From a virus, in IMG/VR virus record IMGVR_UViG_3300030106_003744, positions 1 to 27,865 of that record: a stretch of 27,865 bases of DNA; one strand, written 5' to 3'. Below are positions 18,653 to 24,771 of the stretch, piece after piece. The stretch's first letter is position 1, and every line of letters starts with the position of its first letter. Made by a program: the position numbers and the translations under genes. The notes beneath the pieces are model-generated. The model was not told where the DNA came from and ran no database searches. It saw nothing but the letters and a program-made list of their open reading frames with translations.

Positions 18653-18995
18653 TTAACTCCTTAATCAATTCAATAAATTTATCTATAGGTATGCATGCAT
18701 AAGGATCTTTTCTATTTTTCTTTACTACAAGTATAGGAGATAGTCCTTCTTTGCAGTTAACTTCACACTGATCTACCGATGACCAAAACTGTAGTCTTTC
18801 TACATTTTTACATTCAAAACTATAAGGTATAACTTTTCTAGCTGCAGGTGATAATACAATATCTTCTCCTGTCATACCCATAGTTTGTGATTTTATGTCA
18901 TCTTCTTCAAGATCAGGAAATGCACTTCTCAGTGCATCCCTGACCATGTTTTGCAGTTTCCTTCCTTTTGCCTTGCTGCTCTTAGGGCTAGGCAT
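18621..18995 (-). CDS. PDDEXK-type nuclease, possible resolvase-like endonuclease
   Basis: The protein has 124 residues. A basic N-terminus (SPKSSKAKGRKLQNMVRDAL) is followed by the PDDEXK pattern: Asp45 in TGEDIVLSP, then Glu61-Cys-Lys63 in YSFECKNVE, then a VDQCE.N helix and a strand ILVVKKNRKDPYACIP. This order (D, ExK, Gln-containing helix) fits Holliday-junction-resolvase-like or VRR-type phage nucleases that act on branched recombination and replication intermediates. It sits among replication/recombination genes. The start overlaps the previous stop as TGATG. Whether it acts on junctions or as another DNA nuclease cannot be told from sequence. Confidence 0.75.
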   Translation of the reverse strand: MPSPKSSKAKGRKLQNMVRDALRSAFPDLEEDDIKSQTMGMTGEDIVLSPAARKVIPYSFECKNVERLQFWSSVDQCEVNCKEGLSPILVVKKNRKDPYACIPIDKFIELIKELNDRQRMEETN

Positions 18996-19249
18996 CAGAA
19001 CAAATCTTCTAATGAAACTGCTTTAGTATTATTAGATTCATTTTGTTTAGATTCTTCTGTAAAGCTTATAAATACTGATTGATCTTCTTTTCCATACTTA
19101 CCTTGTTTTATCCAACCAGTCATTAACATTTCTTTACCTTCTATTGTTGCAGTGCCTTTAAAGAATGGACTATTCTTTACACTAGGGTCATGTTTTTTCC
19201 ATCTATTCAACCAACCTGTTCCTAGATCTTTCCATCTACTTCCTGCCAT
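18995..19249 (-). CDS. Small OB-fold-like protein, possible single-strand DNA-binding protein
   Basis: The protein has 84 residues. The centre has a beta-rich pattern (SPFFKGTATIEGKEMLMTGW, then IKQGKYGKEDQSVFISF) recalling small phage proteins of the DUF736 or ssDNA-binding type, in which strands alternate with Gly turns. The C-terminal tail is polar then acidic (AVSLEDLF), ending in a hydrophobic residue as many SSB tails do. An AAGGAG site precedes the ATG. It lies directly before the nuclease gene, which suits a DNA-metabolism role. The assignment is by pattern only. Confidence 0.5.
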   Translation of the reverse strand: MAGSRWKDLGTGWLNRWKKHDPSVKNSPFFKGTATIEGKEMLMTGWIKQGKYGKEDQSVFISFTEESKQNESNNTKAVSLEDLF

Positions 19250-19269
19250 TTTCTTCTCCTTATTTTATA

Positions 19270-19284
19270 CCCCAAAACACAATG
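19270..19284 (-). promoter_or_regulatory. Variant copy of a repeated intergenic motif
   Basis: The sequence CATTGTGTTTTGGGG matches the exact motif CTTTGTGTTTTTG at 24543-24555 and 26940-26952 in 11 of 13 positions. As in those copies, it lies a few bases after a TAA stop and ahead of the ribosome site of the next gene. It is followed by GTATAAAATAAGG. A promoter role is inferred. Confidence 0.35.
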
Positions 19285-19286
19285 TT

Positions 19287-19463
19287 TTAGGATTGCTTCT
19301 TAATTTTATTTGGATACATTGTTAAAAATGCTTTTATCCACCAGCAGTTACCTGCAGCTTCTTTAGCTATCTTTAATCTTCTTTGATGACTTGTGTTATT
19401 ATCTTTATATATACTTTTCTTTTTATTAGCTTTCTGTAATTTTCTCTTTGGAAACTTTGACAT
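19287..19463 (-). CDS. Small very basic protein
   Basis: The protein has 58 residues. Its N-terminal half is dominated by Lys and Arg (MSKFPKRKLQKANKKKSIYK). The middle holds EAAGNCWWIKAFLTMYP, giving a basic, aromatic protein that may bind nucleic acid. No family is recognised. The ribosome site is weak (AGAG-like). Support comes from the fit between neighbours: it fills an otherwise empty stretch and its stop is followed by the repeated motif that follows other genes of this block. Confidence 0.5.
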   Translation of the reverse strand: MSKFPKRKLQKANKKKSIYKDNNTSHQRRLKIAKEAAGNCWWIKAFLTMYPNKIKKQS

Positions 19464-19482
19464 TTACTATTTCTCTTTCATT

Positions 19483-19499
19483 TTGATCAACCTGATCAA
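19483..19499. repeat. Perfect 7-bp inverted repeat
   Basis: TTGATCA and TGATCAA flank a 3-base ACC spacer, making a perfect dyad between the zinc-ribbon and basic-protein genes. It is too short in its loop for a good hairpin and has no T-run, so a protein-binding operator is as likely as an RNA structure. Function unknown. Confidence 0.4.
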
Positions 19500-19509
19500 T
19501 GTATTCTTC

Positions 19510-19602
19510 TCAATCCATGGTATAACCACAATTTTGACATTGATAATGGCAGTTTAATATATAAACATTTCCATTACATATCATACATTTAACTATTTTC
19601 AT
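19510..19602 (-). CDS. 30-residue zinc-ribbon peptide
   Basis: The frame encodes a tiny protein with two CxxC pairs: CMIC near the N-terminus and CQNC near the C-terminus, 16 residues apart from first pair to second. This fits a treble-clef or zinc-ribbon knuckle that binds one zinc. GGAG lies 8 bases before the ATG, which overlaps the end of the HNH gene by 14 bases. Such peptides in phages can act in transcription or as nuclease partners, but nothing here identifies a role. The paired cysteines in a short AT-rich frame make chance less likely. Confidence 0.6.
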   Translation of the reverse strand: MKIVKCMICNGNVYILNCHYQCQNCGYTMD

Positions 19603-19903
19603 AATCTTTTCTCCATTTATTGTACTTTATGTACATCTTCTTACACATCTTACATGCATCACATCTGCATCCCATACTATATGCTACATAACTAGGATGA
19701 TTACTTATAGATGTAGCTTGTTTAGCTGAATTACATGACAGATGAGAATAGGCTATATTATCTATATCCCAAAACAAATCATTAGATTTATCTAGCCATG
19801 GTTCTATATGATCAATAGAAAGTTCTTTATAGTTTTCTATCTTTTCTTCACATCTTAAACAATAATTAAGTTCCAACTTTTGAACAAGACTAAAAAACAG
19901 CAT
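19589..19903 (-). CDS. HNH endonuclease (N-terminal part may lack a start codon)
   Basis: From the ATG at 19903 the protein has 104 residues. The HNH core is clear: Cys15-x2-Cys18, Asp31-His32 in SIDHIEPW, Asn49 in DIDNIAYSHLSCN and His54. A second cysteine cluster, GCRCDACKMC, is typical of many small phage HNH proteins. These are usually mobile (homing-type) nicking or cutting enzymes. The frame stays open upstream to 20068 and encodes NTRKRLSIRKS and KQLGINYGTASNRLKKM, which look like the normal N-terminal domain of this family. That extension has no ATG, GTG or TTG. So either a short form is made, a rare start is used, or the gene has decayed. Confidence 0.8.
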   Translation of the reverse strand: MLFFSLVQKLELNYCLRCEEKIENYKELSIDHIEPWLDKSNDLFWDIDNIAYSHLSCNSAKQATSISNHPSYVAYSMGCRCDACKMCKKMYIKYNKWRKDYENS

Positions 19904-20000
19904 CTTTTTTAATCTGTTAGATGCTGTTCCATAGTTTATTCCTAGTTGTTTACTTTTTTTCTCTGTACTTTTTCTAATACTTAATCTCTTTCTAGTATTA

Positions 20001-20071
20001 TAGGGACTGGATTTTTTGATTGGATGTTGTGGCTTGTGCGATAAATAATCAAGGAGGATATCCAGCCCCTA
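20001..20071 (-). ncRNA. Long stem-loop of leftward RNA before the HNH gene
   Basis: In leftward RNA, UAGGGGCUGGAU pairs with AUCCAGUCCCUA over 12 positions, with one G-U pair and no mismatch. An inner 6-bp stem (UUGAUU/AAUCAA) lies within the 47-base loop. On the other strand the wobble becomes an A-C mismatch, so the structure favours leftward RNA. The 5' arm and loop include GGCUGGAUAUCCUCCUU, which resembles the 3' end of 16S rRNA. The element lies between the DUF932 gene and the HNH gene and overlaps the open upstream extension of the HNH frame. Class unknown. Confidence 0.45.
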
Positions 20072-20081
20072 ATTCTGTTAA

Positions 20082-20900
20082 CTAATTAAGCTGTTCTTTG
20101 CTGTAGTTTAACAAAGAAGTAGTGACATAATCATTATTCTTATAGTCAGCTACTGTTTGTTTTTCTTTGTGCCAAAGAACATGAGTGCAAGCATTAAGAA
20201 GATCCCAAGATGTAATTATTTGATCTTCTTTATAGTACTCATCATTATATATTTGATCTATTACTTGCCCAAATGCTGATACAGATAACTTTGGTAAATA
20301 ACTTTTTCTAATCTTACCAATATCATTTATTGTTATTGCATCAGTAGTTAACTTACTACAAGTTGCAGCAAATTGCTTAACATTTGTTTTAGCATGTTGA
20401 AGAATTTCTCCAGCTTTTTCTAATTCTTCTGCCCAGTTCTCATGTTTATTAGTATGTTTGAATCTATAACTTTGAAATATTTTCTTAGACATCATACCAT
20501 TCTTACACAATAATCTGTATGCAAAGATAGAGAACCTACCAGATGTTGTGCCATCATAGCTATTATTAACCATTACACCTACACCTAGATTATCTCCTAC
20601 TTTAACTTCTGCGTCTATCTCGCCAATAGCTTTGTATGATCTAATAAACTGTTTACCATTGAAAAATGTTTTATCTATAGCAAAATCTATATCTGATTGT
20701 TTAATTACACTTTCTACCATATCTGTAATATGTTGATTGTTAACTAACATATAGTCTTTGCTAACTATTCCTACTTCATTCCAAGGTTTACTATAATCTA
20801 ATTCATCTTTTATTTGTATTGAATATGCAGAAGACTTTAGATCATCTCCATACAATGGTACTTTTTTAATTTCTGCAAATGGGTTTTTAATATTATTCAT
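20082..20900 (-). CDS. DUF932 phage/plasmid-like protein
   Basis: The protein has 272 residues and has the hallmarks of the DUF932 family (phage/plasmid-like protein, TIGR03299-type). These include an N-terminal VSKDYMLVNNQHI segment, a central GEIDAEVKVGDNLGVGVMVN strand region with GTTSGRFSIFAYRLLCKNGM, and a C-terminal helical part (NACTHVLWHKEKQ). Members are widespread in phages and plasmids near replication and recombination genes; their biochemical role is not established. It follows the Gp157-like gene by a TAATG overlap and belongs to the same operon as the Sak4-like ATPase. The length is near the family's usual range. Confidence 0.85.
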   Translation of the reverse strand: MNNIKNPFAEIKKVPLYGDDLKSSAYSIQIKDELDYSKPWNEVGIVSKDYMLVNNQHITDMVESVIKQSDIDFAIDKTFFNGKQFIRSYKAIGEIDAEVKVGDNLGVGVMVNNSYDGTTSGRFSIFAYRLLCKNGMMSKKIFQSYRFKHTNKHENWAEELEKAGEILQHAKTNVKQFAATCSKLTTDAITINDIGKIRKSYLPKLSVSAFGQVIDQIYNDEYYKEDQIITSWDLLNACTHVLWHKEKQTVADYKNNDYVTTSLLNYSKEQLN

Positions 20901-21391
20901 TACTTTAGTCCTTTCACATAAGGGTTCTTCTTTAATTCTACTCCTTCTATCTTCTTACCTTTTTTAAGGTCTTTGAGTAGATTCTTCTTGTCTAGTTTTA
21001 CTACTCTATGTTCTACCCAATATTCTTGAGGTATTATAGATTCATCTACTATATTAACAGATGTTGATTCCATAATCTTTATTGGATTAAAATCAGAGTA
21101 TTTAGGCATTTTATCAACAGTATTGTTTGCCTCTATTACTAGTTCTTTTAGATTTTTCTGAGCTGTCTGTCTTTTCTTTATTTCTTCTTCTATCTTTTCT
21201 TTATATTCTTTAGCAAGCTCAATATCTTTGTCTAGCTTTTTATAAAACCAATACACACCGTCTTCTTTTCTAGAAAGTTCAGTATATAAACCTGCTAGTT
21301 TTTCTTTTATTTCTTGGTCTGTAAGGCTAAAGTCATCTTTAGCCATTACTATATCAGTTGTTATATCTATGAAACTTCTTTTCTTTGACAT
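20900..21391 (-). CDS. Gp157-family coiled-coil protein
   Basis: The protein has 163 residues. A long coiled coil (about residues 35-90, with EYKEKIEEEIKKRQTAQKNL) is followed by IPQEYWVEHRVVKLDKK and then LLKDLKKGKKIEGVELKKNP. The pattern 'IPeeYw...K.DK..l...lK.Gk.i.Gv.l' is the C-terminal signature of the Siphovirus Gp157 family. Family members usually lie next to single-strand annealing or Sak4-like genes and are thought to act with phage recombination systems, though the mechanism is unclear. It joins both neighbours by TAATG overlaps and has an AGGAAGGA site. Confidence 0.85.
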   Translation of the reverse strand: MSKKRSFIDITTDIVMAKDDFSLTDQEIKEKLAGLYTELSRKEDGVYWFYKKLDKDIELAKEYKEKIEEEIKKRQTAQKNLKELVIEANNTVDKMPKYSDFNPIKIMESTSVNIVDESIIPQEYWVEHRVVKLDKKNLLKDLKKGKKIEGVELKKNPYVKGLK

Positions 21392-23145
21392 TAATATCCT
21401 TCCTGTATCATGTTTAGACCATCTAATCTAAGACTAAGATTTAATTGTTCTTTTTCTCTGTTAGCTACAGTCTTAACTCTTATTCTTTTTATTCTATTAC
21501 CATCCATTTTATCTCTATCAGCATGCAATGATAGTATTTTGTTAGCAGAGTATGCAATTCTAAAACTACCTCTTGAAGCAGATATATCATTTACATTGCC
21601 TTCTCTGATAGCACCTTTACTAATTTCTGAAACAGTTATCACTACTACATTCTGTCTAATAGCCAATGTTCTTAGGCCTTCTGATATCTCTTCCATCTTC
21701 ATGTTAGCATCTTTATGATTAGTATTAAGCAGACCCATATGATCTACTACTACAATCTCAGGCTTTTGTGCTAGTGATGATATTCTTTTCTCTATTTCAA
21801 ATGGATGACAGTTGTTAGTATCAAATGTTAACCACTCAAAGTCTTTATGTAGACCATTTCTTTTATTTCTGTAATAGTCAAGTATTTCTTGTTCTGACAT
21901 ACCTGTCTGTATTTGTAAGAATCTCATGTATATTTGTCTTGAACTCATTTCTAATTCAAGAAAATATGTTGGTCTTTTAAGTTGACAAAGCCAGTTTTGT
22001 ATTAGCATTGTCTTCATTGATTTAGGTGGTGCTTGTATAACTAGTACTTCTCCTGGATAAATAGGAAAGTCTTGATTATACAGTTGACCTATATTTATAG
22101 GTTCTACATTTGAATCAAGAAAGTCAATCAACAAGTCTTCCATGTTTTCTGCTGTTATTGCTTTTTGACTTTTCTTTGAACTGTATAATGTGCAACTAGA
22201 ATTGCAGAAATGATCCATTACTGAATCACCACATCCATATCTGTATCCTTTACCATTATGACCTGTATAGCAGTTTTCTACAATAGTATCCATTTCCTTT
22301 TTGGGAAATGGTTTATCTTTCATATCAACTCTTTGTCTAAAGTCTTCCATGATAACTCTGACTACATGTTCTGGATATCTATCTTTTAGCCATGCTGCAA
22401 GTCTTAATGATACATTATGTCTTGATCCAAAGGATATACCCTCTAACATTTTCTGTATACAAGGATAATAGAATGAATCTCCTGTTCTGCTTGATGTTAC
22501 AATAGGTGCTGTGTGTGCTACTTTAACTCTTTTCATAACATCAAAGACTGGTGTTTCTTCTTCTGTTTCTATTAAATACCAGTCAGGTATTCTAATATGT
22601 GTAGCTAGTTTCTTTATACTTTCTATATCAGTATGTAATTCAGATTCAGATATTGGAACTTTAAATAAATTAGATTTACTATTTCTTGTATTTGTTAACC
22701 TAATTATTCTTGTTTTATCTACTACTGAACTATCAGCATAATCAAATATACCATTAGATGTAAGACAATCTTTAACTCTAAGATGAAGATCTTTTGAAGG
22801 TTCCCATTTAAATATTCCTTGTGATACACCTACATGAAATCCAGTACCTGAAAAGTAAAGTTTATATGTTACATCTAATTCTTTTAGATATTCACATAAG
22901 CCTATTGTTAGTTGTCTTGCTCTTTCAGAACTATCTCCATCTACATCAAAGTAAAACTCTTTTGGCATATAGACCTTACCATCAAAACCTGCAAGTGTAT
23001 ATTTCTTTTTGTAGTATTCTTTAACATAATCATCATAACTGTATAGACTAGTATAGGTATCTTTAGTACCTTTCCATTTATCTATTTCATCTTCAGGCAT
23101 AAAGTGATGCCTATTTGCAATACCAAATGCAACTTCTTTTATCAT
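21391..23145 (-). CDS. Primase-helicase fusion (AEP-type primase plus RecA/DnaB-like helicase)
   Basis: The protein has 584 residues. The N-terminal archaeo-eukaryotic-type primase shows Asp67-Val-Asp69 in FYFDVDGDS, SGTGFHVGV with His104, and a VDKTRIIRLTN segment with Asp143. A cysteine cluster (Cys305, 314, 318) may bind metal. The C-terminal RecA-like helicase has a deviant P-loop APPKSMKT (372-379), Walker B VVVDHMG (Asp468), VSEISK as sensor and an ASRGSFRIAYSANKI segment as in DnaB-like enzymes. It should prime and unwind DNA at the phage fork. AAGGAG precedes the ATG, and the stop overlaps the Gp157 gene. Met replaces the usual Gly in the P-loop; similar KSMKT forms may be normal in this subfamily. 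Confidence 0.88.
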   Translation of the reverse strand: MIKEVAFGIANRHHFMPEDEIDKWKGTKDTYTSLYSYDDYVKEYYKKKYTLAGFDGKVYMPKEFYFDVDGDSSERARQLTIGLCEYLKELDVTYKLYFSGTGFHVGVSQGIFKWEPSKDLHLRVKDCLTSNGIFDYADSSVVDKTRIIRLTNTRNSKSNLFKVPISESELHTDIESIKKLATHIRIPDWYLIETEEETPVFDVMKRVKVAHTAPIVTSSRTGDSFYYPCIQKMLEGISFGSRHNVSLRLAAWLKDRYPEHVVRVIMEDFRQRVDMKDKPFPKKEMDTIVENCYTGHNGKGYRYGCGDSVMDHFCNSSCTLYSSKKSQKAITAENMEDLLIDFLDSNVEPINIGQLYNQDFPIYPGEVLVIQAPPKSMKTMLIQNWLCQLKRPTYFLELEMSSRQIYMRFLQIQTGMSEQEILDYYRNKRNGLHKDFEWLTFDTNNCHPFEIEKRISSLAQKPEIVVVDHMGLLNTNHKDANMKMEEISEGLRTLAIRQNVVVITVSEISKGAIREGNVNDISASRGSFRIAYSANKILSLHADRDKMDGNRIKRIRVKTVANREKEQLNLSLRLDGLNMIQEGY

Positions 23146-23163
23146 TATGTCTCCTTAGTAGGT

Positions 23164-23189
23164 GAGAGAGGAGATAAATCTCCCCTCTC
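23164..23189 (-). ncRNA. Intergenic hairpin upstream of the primase-helicase gene
   Basis: In leftward RNA, GAGAGGGGAGA pairs with UCUCCUCUCUC across a UUUA loop: 11 pairs with one G-U and no mismatch. The opposite strand has an A-C mismatch there. No U-run follows on the leftward side; four Ts follow on the rightward side. It sits 19 bases before the primase start, so a role as an RNA-stability or processing element, or a block to antisense transcription, fits better than a terminator. Confidence 0.55.
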
Positions 23190-23206
23190 TTTTCGTTCAT
23201 CTTATC

Positions 23207-23722
23207 TTAGTCCCAAGGATCTGGGTTGCTATTTGAGGAAGGTGAATTGTTAAGATATTTCTTTATTCTATCTTCACAAGATTGTTTCATTCTATCTACA
23301 CCTGCTTGATCAAACTCCTCCAAATCATTCTTAAATACAGATGGAGCAATTATTTCTGATACATTAGTGTAGCCTTGATCATTCTTGTAAAAGAATACAT
23401 TTATCTTATTGCCAATTAGATTTTCTGGTTGATCATCAATGCCTATAGTAGTACTACCATCACTACCTTCTAAGACTTCTTTGATGCCAGAGTTAGAGAA
23501 TCTAAATAAGTTTAATACTGCAAACTCTTCTTTAGTTTCTTTATTGAACTTTTCATGTATTCTAAGCTTTAAAGTTTCAGGATAACCATCAAAGAATATA
23601 TCTAAATATTTAGTGCCTTCTCCTGTATTGTATTTGCCAGGAACAGCTTTAGACATAGTTACTTCATGCCAACCTTCTCCAAATGATACTCCTGTAGTCT
23701 TCTTTATAGTTAATGTTTTCAT
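23207..23722 (-). CDS. DUF669-like protein, possible ssDNA-binding partner of the Sak4-like ATPase
   Basis: The protein has 171 residues. A beta-rich core (FGEGWHEVTMSKAVPGKYNT, then YLDIFFDGYPETLKLRIHEK, then NLIGNKINVFFYKND) matches the DUF669 pattern of small beta-barrel phage proteins usually encoded beside Sak4/AAA ATPases. The C-terminal 30 residues are polar and end NPDPWD, an acidic-aromatic tip like that of SSB tails. An ssDNA-binding role is therefore likely but inferred. The start overlaps the stop of the ATPase gene (TAATG) and is preceded by GGAAGGA. Confidence 0.75.
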   Translation of the reverse strand: MKTLTIKKTTGVSFGEGWHEVTMSKAVPGKYNTGEGTKYLDIFFDGYPETLKLRIHEKFNKETKEEFAVLNLFRFSNSGIKEVLEGSDGSTTIGIDDQPENLIGNKINVFFYKNDQGYTNVSEIIAPSVFKNDLEEFDQAGVDRMKQSCEDRIKKYLNNSPSSNSNPDPWD

Positions 23723-24465
23723 TAAGATTCCTTCCTTATTGTTTTAAGACTATATGTTTTACCTGAACCTGGTGCACCAATGATTAATATCTTTGCACCA
23801 TTCCAGCCTTTCTTCTTGACTGCATCAATTACTAATCTATAGTTCTGTGGTATTTCTGCATCTAGTAATTGAGTTCTATCTTTAGCATTGTCATATCTTT
23901 CTGTTCTTTGTGTTCTCCACATAAATGTACTGTTACCTTTTAAGTCTGTAACAGATTTAGTATAGAATACAAAGTCAAACCATTTAGATATGTCTTCTTT
24001 GCTTGATCCATCTATATATGGTATGAGCTTAGTAGTCCCATCATCCATATGTTGTGTTTTACTATGACAATTCATAATCACAATGCCTGGTATCTTTGTT
24101 AGCATGTCAAGCATTTTATCTAGATTATTCTTTAGTTTGCCCCACTCTTTTAGTTTCATTGTACCATCTTCAAGAGTAAGAGACCTTTGGTACTTTTTAG
24201 ATAATTCAGAAACTGTATCTACTACTATGCCTGATATTTCTGTTTCATTAGCAGGTTTGATTTCTGTTTTTTCTTGTTTAACAACTGTATTGCCAATCTT
24301 TACTTCTTCTACTACTTTGAATGGTTTATACAATTGCTTAATAGTTGTAGCAAACTCTTTCCAACTACTTGATTCTAGCATAGGGTAGCCAAATAATTTC
24401 TGTACATCTTTGGGGCCACCAAGTGTTTTAGACCCATGCTCTAGGTCAAAGTATAGTAACTTCAT
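23722..24465 (-). CDS. Sak4-like RecA-fold ATPase with C-terminal (circularly permuted) P-loop
   Basis: The protein has 247 residues. Normal Sak4/AAA_24 proteins begin with the P-loop. Here the N-terminus starts at the next strand (LLYFDLEHGSKTLGG, with Asp7 and Glu9 like the usual 'DtE'). It then has a W35 helix, Walker B GIVVDTVSEL (Asp83), the IVIMNCHSKTQ strand, an ISKWFDFVFYTK strand and TQRTERYDNAKDRTQ. Only at the very end comes ILIIGAPGSGKTYSLKTI (P-loop 230-237), followed by six more residues. The order is thus rotated, with new termini between helix 1 and strand 2. Sak4 proteins act in phage single-strand annealing recombination. The DUF669 gene follows by TAATG. AAGGAG precedes the ATG. 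Confidence 0.8.
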   Translation of the reverse strand: MKLLYFDLEHGSKTLGGPKDVQKLFGYPMLESSSWKEFATTIKQLYKPFKVVEEVKIGNTVVKQEKTEIKPANETEISGIVVDTVSELSKKYQRSLTLEDGTMKLKEWGKLKNNLDKMLDMLTKIPGIVIMNCHSKTQHMDDGTTKLIPYIDGSSKEDISKWFDFVFYTKSVTDLKGNSTFMWRTQRTERYDNAKDRTQLLDAEIPQNYRLVIDAVKKKGWNGAKILIIGAPGSGKTYSLKTIRKES

Positions 24466-24489
24466 TTATTCTCCTTTTGATAAGACGAG

Positions 24490-24514
24490 AAAGGACTACA
24501 ATATGTAGCCCTTT
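24490..24514 (-). ncRNA. Intergenic hairpin upstream of the Sak4-like gene
   Basis: In leftward RNA, AAAGGGCUACA pairs with UGUAGUCCUUU across a 3-base loop: 11 pairs, with one G-U and no mismatch. The rightward strand has an A-C mismatch at that position. No U-run follows in the leftward direction. It lies about 24 bases before the ATPase start and downstream of a copy of the repeated CTTTGTGTTTTTG motif. It may protect or process the mRNA 5' end. Confidence 0.5.
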
Positions 24515-24542
24515 TCTGCCTCATAATTTAAGATAAAATAAT

Positions 24543-24555
24543 CAAAAACACAAAG
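24543..24555 (-). promoter_or_regulatory. Repeated 13-base motif CTTTGTGTTTTTG, candidate promoter
   Basis: This exact 13-mer also occurs at 26940-26952, and an 11/13 match lies at 19272-19284, all in leftward orientation. Here it lies two bases after the TAA of the 70-residue gene and is followed by AT-rich DNA before the Sak4-like gene. The shared position after gene ends and before ribosome sites suggests an internal promoter, or another intergenic signal. Confidence 0.4.
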
Positions 24556-24557
24556 AT

Positions 24558-24770
24558 TTATTCATCTCCTTTTAACTTCTTTTCTAGTTGATCTATTGCA
24601 AATTCAAGATCATGCAATGCTGAGTTAGCAGAGTCTAATTCATTTCTACATCTTGATATTTCTGAGCTAACATTTATGCTTGGCTGTTGATATGTTTTAA
24701 GATTTCTTATTACAGATGAAAGTGTTTCAGTTGTTCTGTTTAATTTATCTATATCACTATTGTAAGACAT
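24558..24770 (-). CDS. Small coiled-coil protein
   Basis: The protein has 70 residues, helical, with heptads of Leu and Ile in both halves (for example RNELDSANSALHDLEFAIDQ). No cysteine cluster, membrane segment or catalytic motif is visible. It starts just after the 172-residue gene with a GGAGCTTAAT leader, so the pair is probably co-translated and may form a complex of helical proteins. Function unknown. Confidence 0.65.
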   Translation of the reverse strand: MSYNSDIDKLNRTTETLSSVIRNLKTYQQPSINVSSEISRCRNELDSANSALHDLEFAIDQLEKKLKGDE

Positions 24771-24771
24771 A

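Noticed and set aside
20003-20068. tRNA-like 7-bp closing stem GGGGCTG/CAGTCCC
   Set aside because: The enclosed 52 bases give no D-, anticodon- or T-arm; the stem extends to 12 positions, which is not tRNA-like.
23130-23200. 29-residue leftward frame (MNEKRGEIY...) through the hairpin before the primase gene
   Set aside because: It reads through the stem-loop and into the primase start in another frame; nothing else supports it.
24083-24388. 101-residue rightward frame opposite the Sak4-like gene
   Set aside because: Antisense shadow of a clear gene; Ser/Leu/Phe-rich composition typical of reversed AT-rich coding DNA and no ribosome site.
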